From: Planctomycetaceae bacterium
GTDB taxonomy: Bacteria > Planctomycetota > Planctomycetia > Planctomycetales > Planctomycetaceae
Assembly: GCA_021732995.1 (NCBI GenBank)
Contig: JAKFWA010000120.1
Location: 1-64,000, forward strand
Reading direction: 5' to 3'
DNA length: 64,000 nt
In this document: one piece after another, positions 43,543-51,636 of the stretch
Layout: every line of letters starts with the position of its first letter
Position numbering within the stretch: the first letter of the stretch is position 1
Program-made: the position numbers and the translations under genes
The notes under the pieces: generated by a model
Seen by the model: only the letters and a program-made list of their open reading frames with translations
The model's database searches: none
What the model was told of the DNA's origin: nothing

Positions 43543-46104
43543 ATGGCGAAGAAGAAAGCGGCGCAGGCTGTTGACTGGATGACACCCCGGTTTCAAGGCA
43601 AGTCATTCTTCTTCGCTGGACGTTTCGAAAAGCACGGGTGGAACCTGGGGCGAGACTCGCTCGACAAGTTTGTCACCGCGGGAGGCGGAGCGATTGCTGA
43701 CAAGCTGACCGCGGACACCAGCTATCTGGTGATGAGAGAACCGACCGGTTCATCATCGCACGAGACCAAAGGCGCGCAGTTGAACGCCAAAGGCGCCTCG
43801 ATTGCTGTCATCACTCCCGAGCAACTGCGGGCTCTTTTTCTGCCGACGAGCGACGAAGTCAGCGCGATGTTACAGGCGGGGCCTGAGGGGCATCTCCGCC
43901 TGAAAGAGTGGCTGTCAAACGCAGGCTACTACTCCTCGAGTCGTTTCGGCGCGAATGACCCTTCTTACATAGTCCGTGGGCTGAACCTGAAAGGGCAGCT
44001 ACTCGACGGTGCCCCTCTCTGGTGTGCCACGCTGGAAGATTCAGATCTCAGCAACTCGACTGTCACATCCGAAGATGAGGATCCCGGTTTAATCTGCCTC
44101 GGGCCATTGAAGAATGTCAAACTCGATGGCGCCGTGATGGGTGGTTCGTTCTCCAGCTTTCATGGTTGCTCCTGTCGCAAGGTGAACTTCAGCGGCGGAA
44201 GGCTTGGCAGGTTTGGCGAGAACGTTCGCTGCGAAGGAGACTTCACAGGAGCGAAGTTGACCGGCTTCCATTTTGGAAACACCGATCTTTCCGGCAGCGA
44301 TTTTACCAAAGCCGACCTGACGGGAGCGGAACTGGAACTCCCGGATGCCAAGGCCATCTGCTTTCGGAGTGCATGCCTCGCCTCTCTCCAAGGCAAGTAT
44401 GGAGATTTCAGCGGCTCGGATTTCTCCAAGGCAAACTTGTCAAACGCGGAACTGTTCGAAGCCAACTTTGAGGGTTGCAATTTCTCCGGCGCCAACCTGC
44501 AAGGTGCGAGCTTGATGAATGCGAACTTCAAGAACGCTCGCCTTGATGGCGCCAATTTCACAGGGGCCAATGTCGCTGGAGCGTCGTTTGAGGGAGTCGA
44601 TGTATCCAAAGCAAAAGGACTGGCAGCGACTCCGCCCAAACAATTTGTCGTCGGCAAAAAGTTGAAGGAACTCACTAAGGTCGCAATGAAGGCGGCAAGT
44701 CTTCGAACGTCGATTGAAATTGAAGCCGACAATCAGGCGTACCTTTTATCAGTGTCTGGTAATCAGTGGATATTCGTTGGGCGTTGGTCTAAGGATCTGC
44801 AGAGTGACATATTCTACGACTGGCAGCATAGGGCTTCGAATTTGCCTGACGCCTTCCTCGCCGTTGCGGCGTTATGGCCAAAGGCGACGCCGCGATGCCA
44901 CACCGTCAAGGTTGAGGGCACCAAGACCGGACTGGTCCATAAGCATCTCAAACAGCTTGCCTTGGAGGTGTGGTGCGAAGTGTTCGAAGCTCCTGTGCCG
45001 GATGCGGACGAGTTGAAGCAGACAAAAGCGGCTGCGGAGAATCAGAAGCAGGATGCTCGAGCGACTTCACTTGCCATGCTGGATCAACCCGATGGGGTTC
45101 AGCGATGGAATGCCTCTTCGAATGAGCAGATGGTGATCGGCTCCTTTCCGCTGGCAGATCTCGCCAACAAGAAGCTGGATGAATTGGATCTCGACCGGCT
45201 CGACTTTGAACAGGCGAAGTTTGATGGGGCCTCGCTTGTCGGTGCGCAGCTTCGTTTTTCCTCGTATCGTAAGTCGAGTTTTCGCAATGCGAACCTCAGC
45301 AGGTTGAGAGGGATTGGTAGTAAATTTGACGACTGTGATTTCACACGCGCCAACCTGAGAGAAGCCGGTCTGGAGAATGCGTCGCTTGCCCGAGCCAATC
45401 TGACGAAAGCCGATCTGTCTGGAGCAGACCTGGCGCGTGTAAATCTGATCGGCGCGAATCTCACGAATGCCAAGCTGTCTGCGAAGCAAACCGGCGCCGC
45501 CGATTTCTCGATGGCCCTCTTTGATGACACTACTGTGTTTCCGAAGGGGTTCGTCATTCCGACGGACATGGTGTGGAAGGGTAAAGGTGTTGATCCGCGC
45601 GCCAAACAGGCGGTGGAAGAGATTCAGGCTGCCGGAACGATCGACATGCCGCAGTTTATGAAGGTGTTGGAAGCATCAGTTGATACAGAGCGATTGAGCA
45701 AGGCACTGTCGATGTTGAAGGCCGAGCGGTTCCGATTGTTCGCTCAGGCCGCTGGCGATCATCTGGTCGGCGTGGTGAAGAGCCAGGGAGATCCTGACCT
45801 CGTGTATTCTTGCCGCCTGACTAAAGATGGAGATTTCGCGTGCTGCACGCAGAATCTGAACGTCTGCGGTGGCCTGCGCGGGGCACTCTGCAAACATATC
45901 CTGGTACTACTGATCGGCATGGCGAACGGCGGCGAGGTTGATCCTACGATTGTCAATCAATGGGTGACTTCGAGCCGCTTCAAGAAGCCGGTACTCGATA
46001 AAGACGTCATGAGCGAAACCCTGCTGCGGTATAAGGGCGCTGAAGCTGGCGATGTCGATTGGCGGCCGGTCGAAACGATTCCTGAAGATTATTATACGCT
46101 GTGA
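43543..46104 (+). CDS. BRCT-pentapeptide repeat-SWIM-like protein A
   Basis: 853 residues from ATG 43543 (GGAG 8 nt upstream). Domains: BRCT-like (about 10-95, with KSFFFAGRF, GGGAIADKLTADTSYLV and KGASIAVITPEQL); first pentapeptide block (about 140-365, for example NFSGANLQGASLMNANF); a mixed alpha/beta middle (about 370-500); second pentapeptide block (about 530-665); and a C-terminal region with SWIM-like Cys/His residues, YSCRLTKDGDFACCTQN followed by GALCKHILVLLIG. BRCT domains usually bind phosphopeptides or DNA ends; pentapeptide helices mimic DNA or scaffold proteins; SWIM binds zinc and often nucleic acid. It begins the operon that ends in MoxR, DUF5682 and VWA proteins. Protein B follows directly. 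The architecture is unusual; function unknown. Confidence 0.85.
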   Translation: MAKKKAAQAVDWMTPRFQGKSFFFAGRFEKHGWNLGRDSLDKFVTAGGGAIADKLTADTSYLVMREPTGSSSHETKGAQLNAKGASIAVITPEQLRALFLPTSDEVSAMLQAGPEGHLRLKEWLSNAGYYSSSRFGANDPSYIVRGLNLKGQLLDGAPLWCATLEDSDLSNSTVTSEDEDPGLICLGPLKNVKLDGAVMGGSFSSFHGCSCRKVNFSGGRLGRFGENVRCEGDFTGAKLTGFHFGNTDLSGSDFTKADLTGAELELPDAKAICFRSACLASLQGKYGDFSGSDFSKANLSNAELFEANFEGCNFSGANLQGASLMNANFKNARLDGANFTGANVAGASFEGVDVSKAKGLAATPPKQFVVGKKLKELTKVAMKAASLRTSIEIEADNQAYLLSVSGNQWIFVGRWSKDLQSDIFYDWQHRASNLPDAFLAVAALWPKATPRCHTVKVEGTKTGLVHKHLKQLALEVWCEVFEAPVPDADELKQTKAAAENQKQDARATSLAMLDQPDGVQRWNASSNEQMVIGSFPLADLANKKLDELDLDRLDFEQAKFDGASLVGAQLRFSSYRKSSFRNANLSRLRGIGSKFDDCDFTRANLREAGLENASLARANLTKADLSGADLARVNLIGANLTNAKLSAKQTGAADFSMALFDDTTVFPKGFVIPTDMVWKGKGVDPRAKQAVEEIQAAGTIDMPQFMKVLEASVDTERLSKALSMLKAERFRLFAQAAGDHLVGVVKSQGDPDLVYSCRLTKDGDFACCTQNLNVCGGLRGALCKHILVLLIGMANGGEVDPTIVNQWVTSSRFKKPVLDKDVMSETLLRYKGAEAGDVDWRPVETIPEDYYTL

Positions 46105-46256
46105 TTTTGTCTGGAATGCGAGCGTATTTCATGCTTCGCGAGAGCGCGTCTTCAAGGAGTTAGACTGGACTACGGCGAAGACTTAGGGCACACGAGGGCG
46201 CAACGTCGCGGACTGCAGGATGACGACGGAGTATCAACCACAATGAGAGGCAACCG

Positions 46257-48887
46257 ATGGCAATGAAGCAGGCGAAGTCGGCGGGTCAGGCGGTCGTCGT
46301 CGATTGGAAAGCTCCTCGACTTCAGGGAATGGTTTTTCATTTCGCGGGTCGGCTCGCGAAGCTTACAAGTTTTCCTCCCGAGGACTTACCGGTAATCGCG
46401 AAGCAGCACGGCGGCACGGTCAGTGATGACCTCACGCCCGACGTCAACTTTCTGGTTGTTGAAGTCCCGACGCCGACATCCGGAATTGAGAAGAAGGCCG
46501 CGAAACTCAATGAGAAAGGCGCGGCGATTCAGACGATTGCGTCTGAATCGTTTCTTGAAATGATCCTCCCCAGCACTGCTGCGCTTCAGGCCATGCTGAC
46601 TGGCGGCGATGAGGCTCTCGGGCATCTCGCCATGCTTTTCGAAACGGTCCGGCGTTCACGCTACAAGTCGCGGGAGAAAGTGACCTACCCGAAATATGAC
46701 TGTCGGGGCATGGATCTGCGCAATCTGGATTTGACCAGTGTTAGGGATGTCCTGGAGTACCTGGATCTGGACGAAGCCGATCTGCGCGGCGTGACGCTCA
46801 CCGAACAAACTAGCTTTGCAGCAATTTCATCTGCCAAGCTAGACAAAGCCCGCCTCTACGGATGGCTCGGCACGCTGACGAATTGCTCGTGTGTAGAGAC
46901 CGACTTCTCATATTCCACCCTGAGAGGTCACGTGGCCCGCGGTTGCGACTTTCGCAAAGCAGATTTCACAAAGTTCTCGTTTGAAAAGTCGCAATTGGAA
47001 GAGTGCAACTTCGAAGGGAGTAATTGGACGGAATCGGATGCAGAGGAGATCACGGCCGAGGGCTTGAGCTTCAAAGGCGCTTGCTTTCGTGAGGCCGAGT
47101 GCACGCAAGCGAGTTTTAGAGCCTCCGACTTCACAGGGGCGAACTTTGAGAAAGCTGACCTGAAGAAGGCGAACTTTCAACGCGCCAATTTTACGCGTGC
47201 GAATTTCACCGGCGCCAACTTGATGCAAGCTGATCTAAGTCACGCGATCGTTGATGGCGCTGATTTTACCGGCGCCGAATTGGCAGAGGTGAATTGGAGT
47301 GGTGTCGATTACTCCAAAGCCAAAGGTGTGGCATTGATTCCTGCCAAAGCCGTTACAGTTGGTCCCAAGATATTGGAGTTGTCAGGACTCGCTCAGAATT
47401 CCTCGTCAGTGGGAATTACGATTCACGTCAAGACTGCTACGGGTTTGTGGTACGCGCGATTCTCTGCCAGTTCTCGCTCATGCGACGCACGTTTGAGCAA
47501 AGTGGAGGAGGGCGAGTTTGCTGGCAGCTGGCAGCAGTTCGCGACGTTGCAGGACGCGATTGTGCATGTCACGAAGTTGCTCGGCGATGGTGCTCTGAGG
47601 CCCGAAACGCTAACGGTAAAGGGTTCGAAAACAGGCGTCTCGCCTAAGACGCTCAACACGCTGGCACTGGCTGCGCTCAGCGAGGCTTTTGGAGTCGAGG
47701 TTGCAACCGAGGACACGATTCAGCAACTCAAAGCCGAAGCACTGTCTGAGGAAGACGTGCTGCGTGCCACCATGCTTTCAGAATTGGGCGGCGGTCCAGA
47801 AGGTATCAAGCGTTGGAAAGAAAGACCCTACCAGCAGACGTCACGCCCACCCAAGTTTCATCACGCCGACTTGCAAGCACGAGTGTTCGAGGGTGTCTCG
47901 TTTTCTCACTACGGAGAGTTCGACCATTCCAACTTCGATCAATCGTCGTTTAAAAAGGTGGAGTTTCGCGGCAGCTTTCGATCCGTCACGTTCCGTGGTG
48001 CCTCGCTGCCCGAATGCAACGCGAAGAACGCCACCTTCGATCAAGCCGACATGACCGGAGCTAACTTGCAACGTGTGCAACTTGAAAACGCGAGCTTGCG
48101 CGGAACCACACTCAAGGCTTGCGATCTGCGTGGGGCGAATTTGACTCGCAGCTACTTGCAAGGTGCCGACTTAACAGAGTCGACCGTGGACGAGCAGGCC
48201 TACTTGCTTGATACAAGCGCCTATAAAACATCCTACTCACCTTGGCCACCGCCTTTCGATTGGAGCGAGTACCAGCCGGCAACTTGCTTCAATCTTGCGG
48301 AGTTCGACGAGCACACCAAGTTTCCAGATGGCCGACTGCCGAGCGGACTTAAGTGGTGCGGCAAAGGTGTCGATCCGCGCAACACCGATATCCTCAATCT
48401 GGTGACCGATGCGACTCCGATTAGTTCAGCGCAGCTCCATCAATTCTTGAGATCGCTTGCCTGGGACGGACCTCGAATTGGCAACGCGCTGGAGATGCTG
48501 AAGAAGGACCGCTTTCAGCTGTTCGCTGACATCACCGACCAGCACGTTGTCGGAGTGGTCAAAAGTCAGACCGATCCCGACCTCGTCTATTCGTGCCGCT
48601 TGACCCAAGACGGCGCGTTTTCGTGCTGCACGCAGAATCTCAAGCCATGTGGCGGCCTGAAAGGCTCACTCTGCAAGCACCTGTTTGTGTTGCTGTTTGG
48701 TGCGGCAAAGAGCGGTCAGTTGCGATCTGATCGTATCATCAACTGGATTCTGGCCAGTCAAAGTCAGTCGCCCAAGATCGACAAGAACGTCATGAGCGAA
48801 ACGCTGCTGCGGTATAAAGGTGCTGAGGCTGGCGATGTCGATTGGCGGCCGGTCGAAACGATTCCTGAGGACTACTACGCACTCTGA
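46257..48887 (+). CDS. BRCT-pentapeptide repeat-SWIM-like protein B (tandem paralogue)
   Basis: 876 residues with the same order of domains as protein A: BRCT-like start (MVFHFAGRLAKL, GGTVSDDLTPDVNFLVV, KGAAIQTIASESFL), pentapeptide blocks (about 135-350 and 535-640, for example FTGANFEKADLKKANF), a middle domain, and a SWIM-like end (YSCRLTQDGAFSCCTQN, GSLCKHLFVLLFG). The last residues (GAEAGDVDWRPVETIPED) are identical to protein A, and the coding DNA there is identical for 41 nt while the bodies are diverged. GAGAGG precedes the ATG. The pair may form a heteromer or have separate targets. A 152-nt gap separates A from B. Confidence 0.85.
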   Translation: MAMKQAKSAGQAVVVDWKAPRLQGMVFHFAGRLAKLTSFPPEDLPVIAKQHGGTVSDDLTPDVNFLVVEVPTPTSGIEKKAAKLNEKGAAIQTIASESFLEMILPSTAALQAMLTGGDEALGHLAMLFETVRRSRYKSREKVTYPKYDCRGMDLRNLDLTSVRDVLEYLDLDEADLRGVTLTEQTSFAAISSAKLDKARLYGWLGTLTNCSCVETDFSYSTLRGHVARGCDFRKADFTKFSFEKSQLEECNFEGSNWTESDAEEITAEGLSFKGACFREAECTQASFRASDFTGANFEKADLKKANFQRANFTRANFTGANLMQADLSHAIVDGADFTGAELAEVNWSGVDYSKAKGVALIPAKAVTVGPKILELSGLAQNSSSVGITIHVKTATGLWYARFSASSRSCDARLSKVEEGEFAGSWQQFATLQDAIVHVTKLLGDGALRPETLTVKGSKTGVSPKTLNTLALAALSEAFGVEVATEDTIQQLKAEALSEEDVLRATMLSELGGGPEGIKRWKERPYQQTSRPPKFHHADLQARVFEGVSFSHYGEFDHSNFDQSSFKKVEFRGSFRSVTFRGASLPECNAKNATFDQADMTGANLQRVQLENASLRGTTLKACDLRGANLTRSYLQGADLTESTVDEQAYLLDTSAYKTSYSPWPPPFDWSEYQPATCFNLAEFDEHTKFPDGRLPSGLKWCGKGVDPRNTDILNLVTDATPISSAQLHQFLRSLAWDGPRIGNALEMLKKDRFQLFADITDQHVVGVVKSQTDPDLVYSCRLTQDGAFSCCTQNLKPCGGLKGSLCKHLFVLLFGAAKSGQLRSDRIINWILASQSQSPKIDKNVMSETLLRYKGAEAGDVDWRPVETIPEDYYAL

Positions 48888-48926
48888 TCGATGTTCTGCT
48901 GGTGGCTACTTTCAGGGAGGTCGCGC

Positions 48927-49247
48927 ATGCCAGAAATCGACGAAGTGGTGGGCACGCTGGATCGGCTCAACGGCGAGTTGCAGGATCTGGTGGTGCGCGG
49001 ATTGCGAGTTTGTGGACCAGAGCATCTCGGAGCATTGAACGCTATCCGCAACGAACTCGCGCGCGTTGGCGCGGGGCATCTCGCCGATCGGCTTACGACT
49101 TTGACAAACGCCATTCAAGCTGATGATCGCGGTGCGGCCGCGGCGCTACTGGAAACTCAGGCGTCGTTGCGGGTCTTTGAGCGTGTGCTCACGATGCGCG
49201 TTGTGGACGAGTGTTTGACGACGGCGCTCAGCGAGGAACAAGCATGA
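48927..49247 (+). CDS. Small helical protein of the MoxR/SWIM operon
   Basis: 106 residues from ATG 48927, with AGGGAGG upstream. No family was recognised. It is predicted to be all-helical (RLNGELQDLVVRGLRVCG, AIRNELARVGAGHLADRL). It resembles in layout the N-terminus of the next gene product: ungapped alignment over about 50 residues keeps the GL after a hydrophobic helix and an E..R...(L)A..L pattern. The stop codon overlaps the start of the next gene (ATGA), so translation is coupled. It might be an adaptor between the SWIM proteins and the next protein. Confidence 0.75.
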   Translation: MPEIDEVVGTLDRLNGELQDLVVRGLRVCGPEHLGALNAIRNELARVGAGHLADRLTTLTNAIQADDRGAAAALLETQASLRVFERVLTMRVVDECLTTALSEEQA

Positions 49248-50362
49248 AGCTCGCGGCAAACGATCACGCGATGCTGCAGCGGCAGTTGGAAGCCGTCGCA
49301 CGTGCTGTCGAAGAGCTGTTGTTGTCCGGGTTAACGACAGCGAGCGCGGCGACTCGCGAGACATTTGAGGTGACGTTTCGAGAAGCCTCGCGGTTGAGAC
49401 TGCTGCGGCTGGCTTCCACGTTACGAGCAGCCAACGAGGAGATCGGACGCTTCGTCAACAAGCAACCTGAGTTCTCCGGCAAGCGAATGTCGTTCTTCTT
49501 GAATCGGGCCTGGTTACTGGCGCGAGGACTGTTGCGCGCTTTAGCTAACAAGGATGAGGCTGAGTGGGATCGATTGGTGTGGACTCAGCCTGCGATACCC
49601 GTGCCGCGTCTGGAAGTCGTCACGCTTGGTGTGGGTAAGAAGGTCGCGAAAGGATCGTTCTGCGCGTTCGAGTTTCGCCTGCGGCGCGTCGGACGTGCCG
49701 TCGCTGATGTTCCTTCGCGGTTGGTCTGGTCGTGTGTTTTTCCGCTGAAGGCCGACGTTGAGATTCCACCGGAAGGCTTTCTGCAGATGCCTCAGAAGCA
49801 GAAGTTCAAAGCCCTCACCTTTCTGGAAGGCCGCTCGGTTGTGCTGACTCAAGTGATGATGACTGTAGACGCGAGCGGCTGCGGTCGAGTGTCACTCACA
49901 GACAACAGCACAGTCACGCAGGGTGAAGTCTTCACGGACTGGGCTGCGTTCAGCAATTGGTCGCCTGAGCCTCTGCACGAACGCGTGCGACAGTACGAAC
50001 CAAGCCCATTTGATCTCGAAATCGAGTTGCAGGACGAAGTGGTCCTGCAGAACTGGAGCATTCAAGAGCGATTACCTGATCCCCGCGACGGGCAGTTGAT
50101 CTATCCAGTTTCGGCCGGGCCACTGAATTTCGAAGCGACGGTTGCCGCCGCAGCCGACGGGCAAGCGCTCGATAATGGTCTGAACGTGCTGCGCGAGCAG
50201 ACAGATCAGGCAAGGCCACCGCTCTTCGGACTGCTGCACTTCGAACGTTGCCAGTTCATCCTGCAGCCGCTGTCAGTACTCAAAGAGACAGGGCCCGAGT
50301 ACCTGACGATTGCCACGGACAAGATTGATCGCGCTGCCATCCTCAAGACATTGAAGTTCTAG
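49244..50362 (+). CDS. Conserved-looking protein of unknown function, between SWIM and MoxR genes
   Basis: 372 residues from ATG 49244, which overlaps the previous stop by 4 nt. The first 100 residues are helical (QLEAVARAVEELLLSGL, FLNRAWLLARGLLRAL), and the rest is beta-rich (LEVVTLGVGKKVAKGSFCAFEF, VLTQVMMTVDASGCGRVSL, FGLLHFERCQFILQPLSVL). No membrane segment or catalytic motif was seen. Position between SWIM proteins and a MoxR ATPase suggests a core subunit; I do not recognise the family. Confidence 0.8.
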   Translation: MKLAANDHAMLQRQLEAVARAVEELLLSGLTTASAATRETFEVTFREASRLRLLRLASTLRAANEEIGRFVNKQPEFSGKRMSFFLNRAWLLARGLLRALANKDEAEWDRLVWTQPAIPVPRLEVVTLGVGKKVAKGSFCAFEFRLRRVGRAVADVPSRLVWSCVFPLKADVEIPPEGFLQMPQKQKFKALTFLEGRSVVLTQVMMTVDASGCGRVSLTDNSTVTQGEVFTDWAAFSNWSPEPLHERVRQYEPSPFDLEIELQDEVVLQNWSIQERLPDPRDGQLIYPVSAGPLNFEATVAAAADGQALDNGLNVLREQTDQARPPLFGLLHFERCQFILQPLSVLKETGPEYLTIATDKIDRAAILKTLKF

Positions 50363-50391
50363 GCCAGACACGCCTGCGACAAGGAAACCTC

Positions 50392-51564
50392 ATGGCGAAG
50401 AAAGCTTCTCCGGCTGCTGACACGACGCCACCAACCAGCTCAACAACTTCGGAGCAGGTCCGCGAACCGGCCGAAGTGCGTTACGCCGATCAGCTGGAAG
50501 CTCTGCGGCAACATGATCAGGAAGCCAAGCCGCGTTCGTGGCGGCTCTCGCCACGAGCGATCATGGCGTACATCGTGGGCGGCAAGCCGCTGTCAGCCGA
50601 GATCAATGGCAAGAAGCGGGAAGTCCCCATCACTCGAAAGTTCTTTGGCGATGACAGTCTGGTCGAGCGGGCCATCGTTACGCTGGCTTCTGAACGGGCT
50701 CTGCTGTTGGTTGGCGAACCTGGGACGGGCAAGAGTTGGTTATCCGAGCATCTGGCCGCGGCGATCAGCGGTACCTCCACACTGACAATTCAGGGCACCG
50801 CCGGCACCACAGAGGAGCACATCAAATATTCATGGAATATCGCCCGTATCATCGCTGAAGGGCCGACTCCGCAGAACATGATTCCGTCACCGACGATGGT
50901 GGCCATGCGCGGTGGCGCTCTATTGAGATTCGAAGAAATCACACGCTGCGTCCCCGATGTGCAGGACTCGCTGGTTTCGATTCTGTCGGACAAAGCGATT
51001 GCGATTCCTGAACTGCCGGACGCGAATATGATCTGGGCCAAGCCGGGCTTCAATGTGATTGCCACCGCCAATTCGCGCGATCAGGGTGTTAACGAACTCT
51101 CCGCGGCGCTGAAACGTCGATTCAATTACATCCATATTCCAATTGTGGCCGATCAGAAAACCGAAGTGGAAATTGTGCAGCAACGATCCGGCGAATTAAT
51201 TGCTCAGTATGAACTACCGGTAAAGATCAATCCGCCGATTCTACAACTGCTGGCGACTGTCTTCCGTGAGATCCGGCAGGGCAAGACCTCCGACGGAACC
51301 AGTATCAAGAAGCCCTCTACGACGCTCTCCACTGCGGAAGCAATTGGAGTCGCTCTTGATTCGGCCTTGCACGCGAAGTTTTTCGGCAGCGGCGCGGTCA
51401 GTCCGGGAGATGTCGCACGCAATCTAATCGGCTCGATCGTCAAGGAGGACACTGAGGATCTGAACGTCCTCAAGGAATACAACACGCTGGTCGCTCGCAA
51501 GCGGGCTTTGAACGACAAGAGCTGGAAAGAGTTTCACGACACGCTGGCAACTCAACTGGGCTGA
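50392..51564 (+). CDS. MoxR-type AAA+ ATPase
   Basis: 390 residues. Walker A GEPGTGKS (108-115), Walker B-like LLRFEEI in GGALLRFEEITRCVPDVQDSL, sensor 1 VIATANSRDQG and an Arg-finger region ALKRRFNYI. MoxR ATPases form hexamers and remodel protein partners, usually with a VWA protein (RavA-ViaA, CbbQ-CbbO). A VWA gene is two genes downstream. The Ser/Thr-rich N-terminus (about 1-25) is disordered. Likely the motor of the operon product. Confidence 0.92.
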   Translation: MAKKASPAADTTPPTSSTTSEQVREPAEVRYADQLEALRQHDQEAKPRSWRLSPRAIMAYIVGGKPLSAEINGKKREVPITRKFFGDDSLVERAIVTLASERALLLVGEPGTGKSWLSEHLAAAISGTSTLTIQGTAGTTEEHIKYSWNIARIIAEGPTPQNMIPSPTMVAMRGGALLRFEEITRCVPDVQDSLVSILSDKAIAIPELPDANMIWAKPGFNVIATANSRDQGVNELSAALKRRFNYIHIPIVADQKTEVEIVQQRSGELIAQYELPVKINPPILQLLATVFREIRQGKTSDGTSIKKPSTTLSTAEAIGVALDSALHAKFFGSGAVSPGDVARNLIGSIVKEDTEDLNVLKEYNTLVARKRALNDKSWKEFHDTLATQLG

Positions 51565-51636
51565 GTGATCGGCAGCCGATGCCACTTCGAGCAAACCACC
51601 GAGCGTTGTTGACTCATTTCGCTACGAGATCGCTGA

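Noticed and set aside
42557-43606. 349-codon minus-strand open frame
   Set aside because: Antisense to the metallophosphatase, which has a Tat signal and metal motifs.
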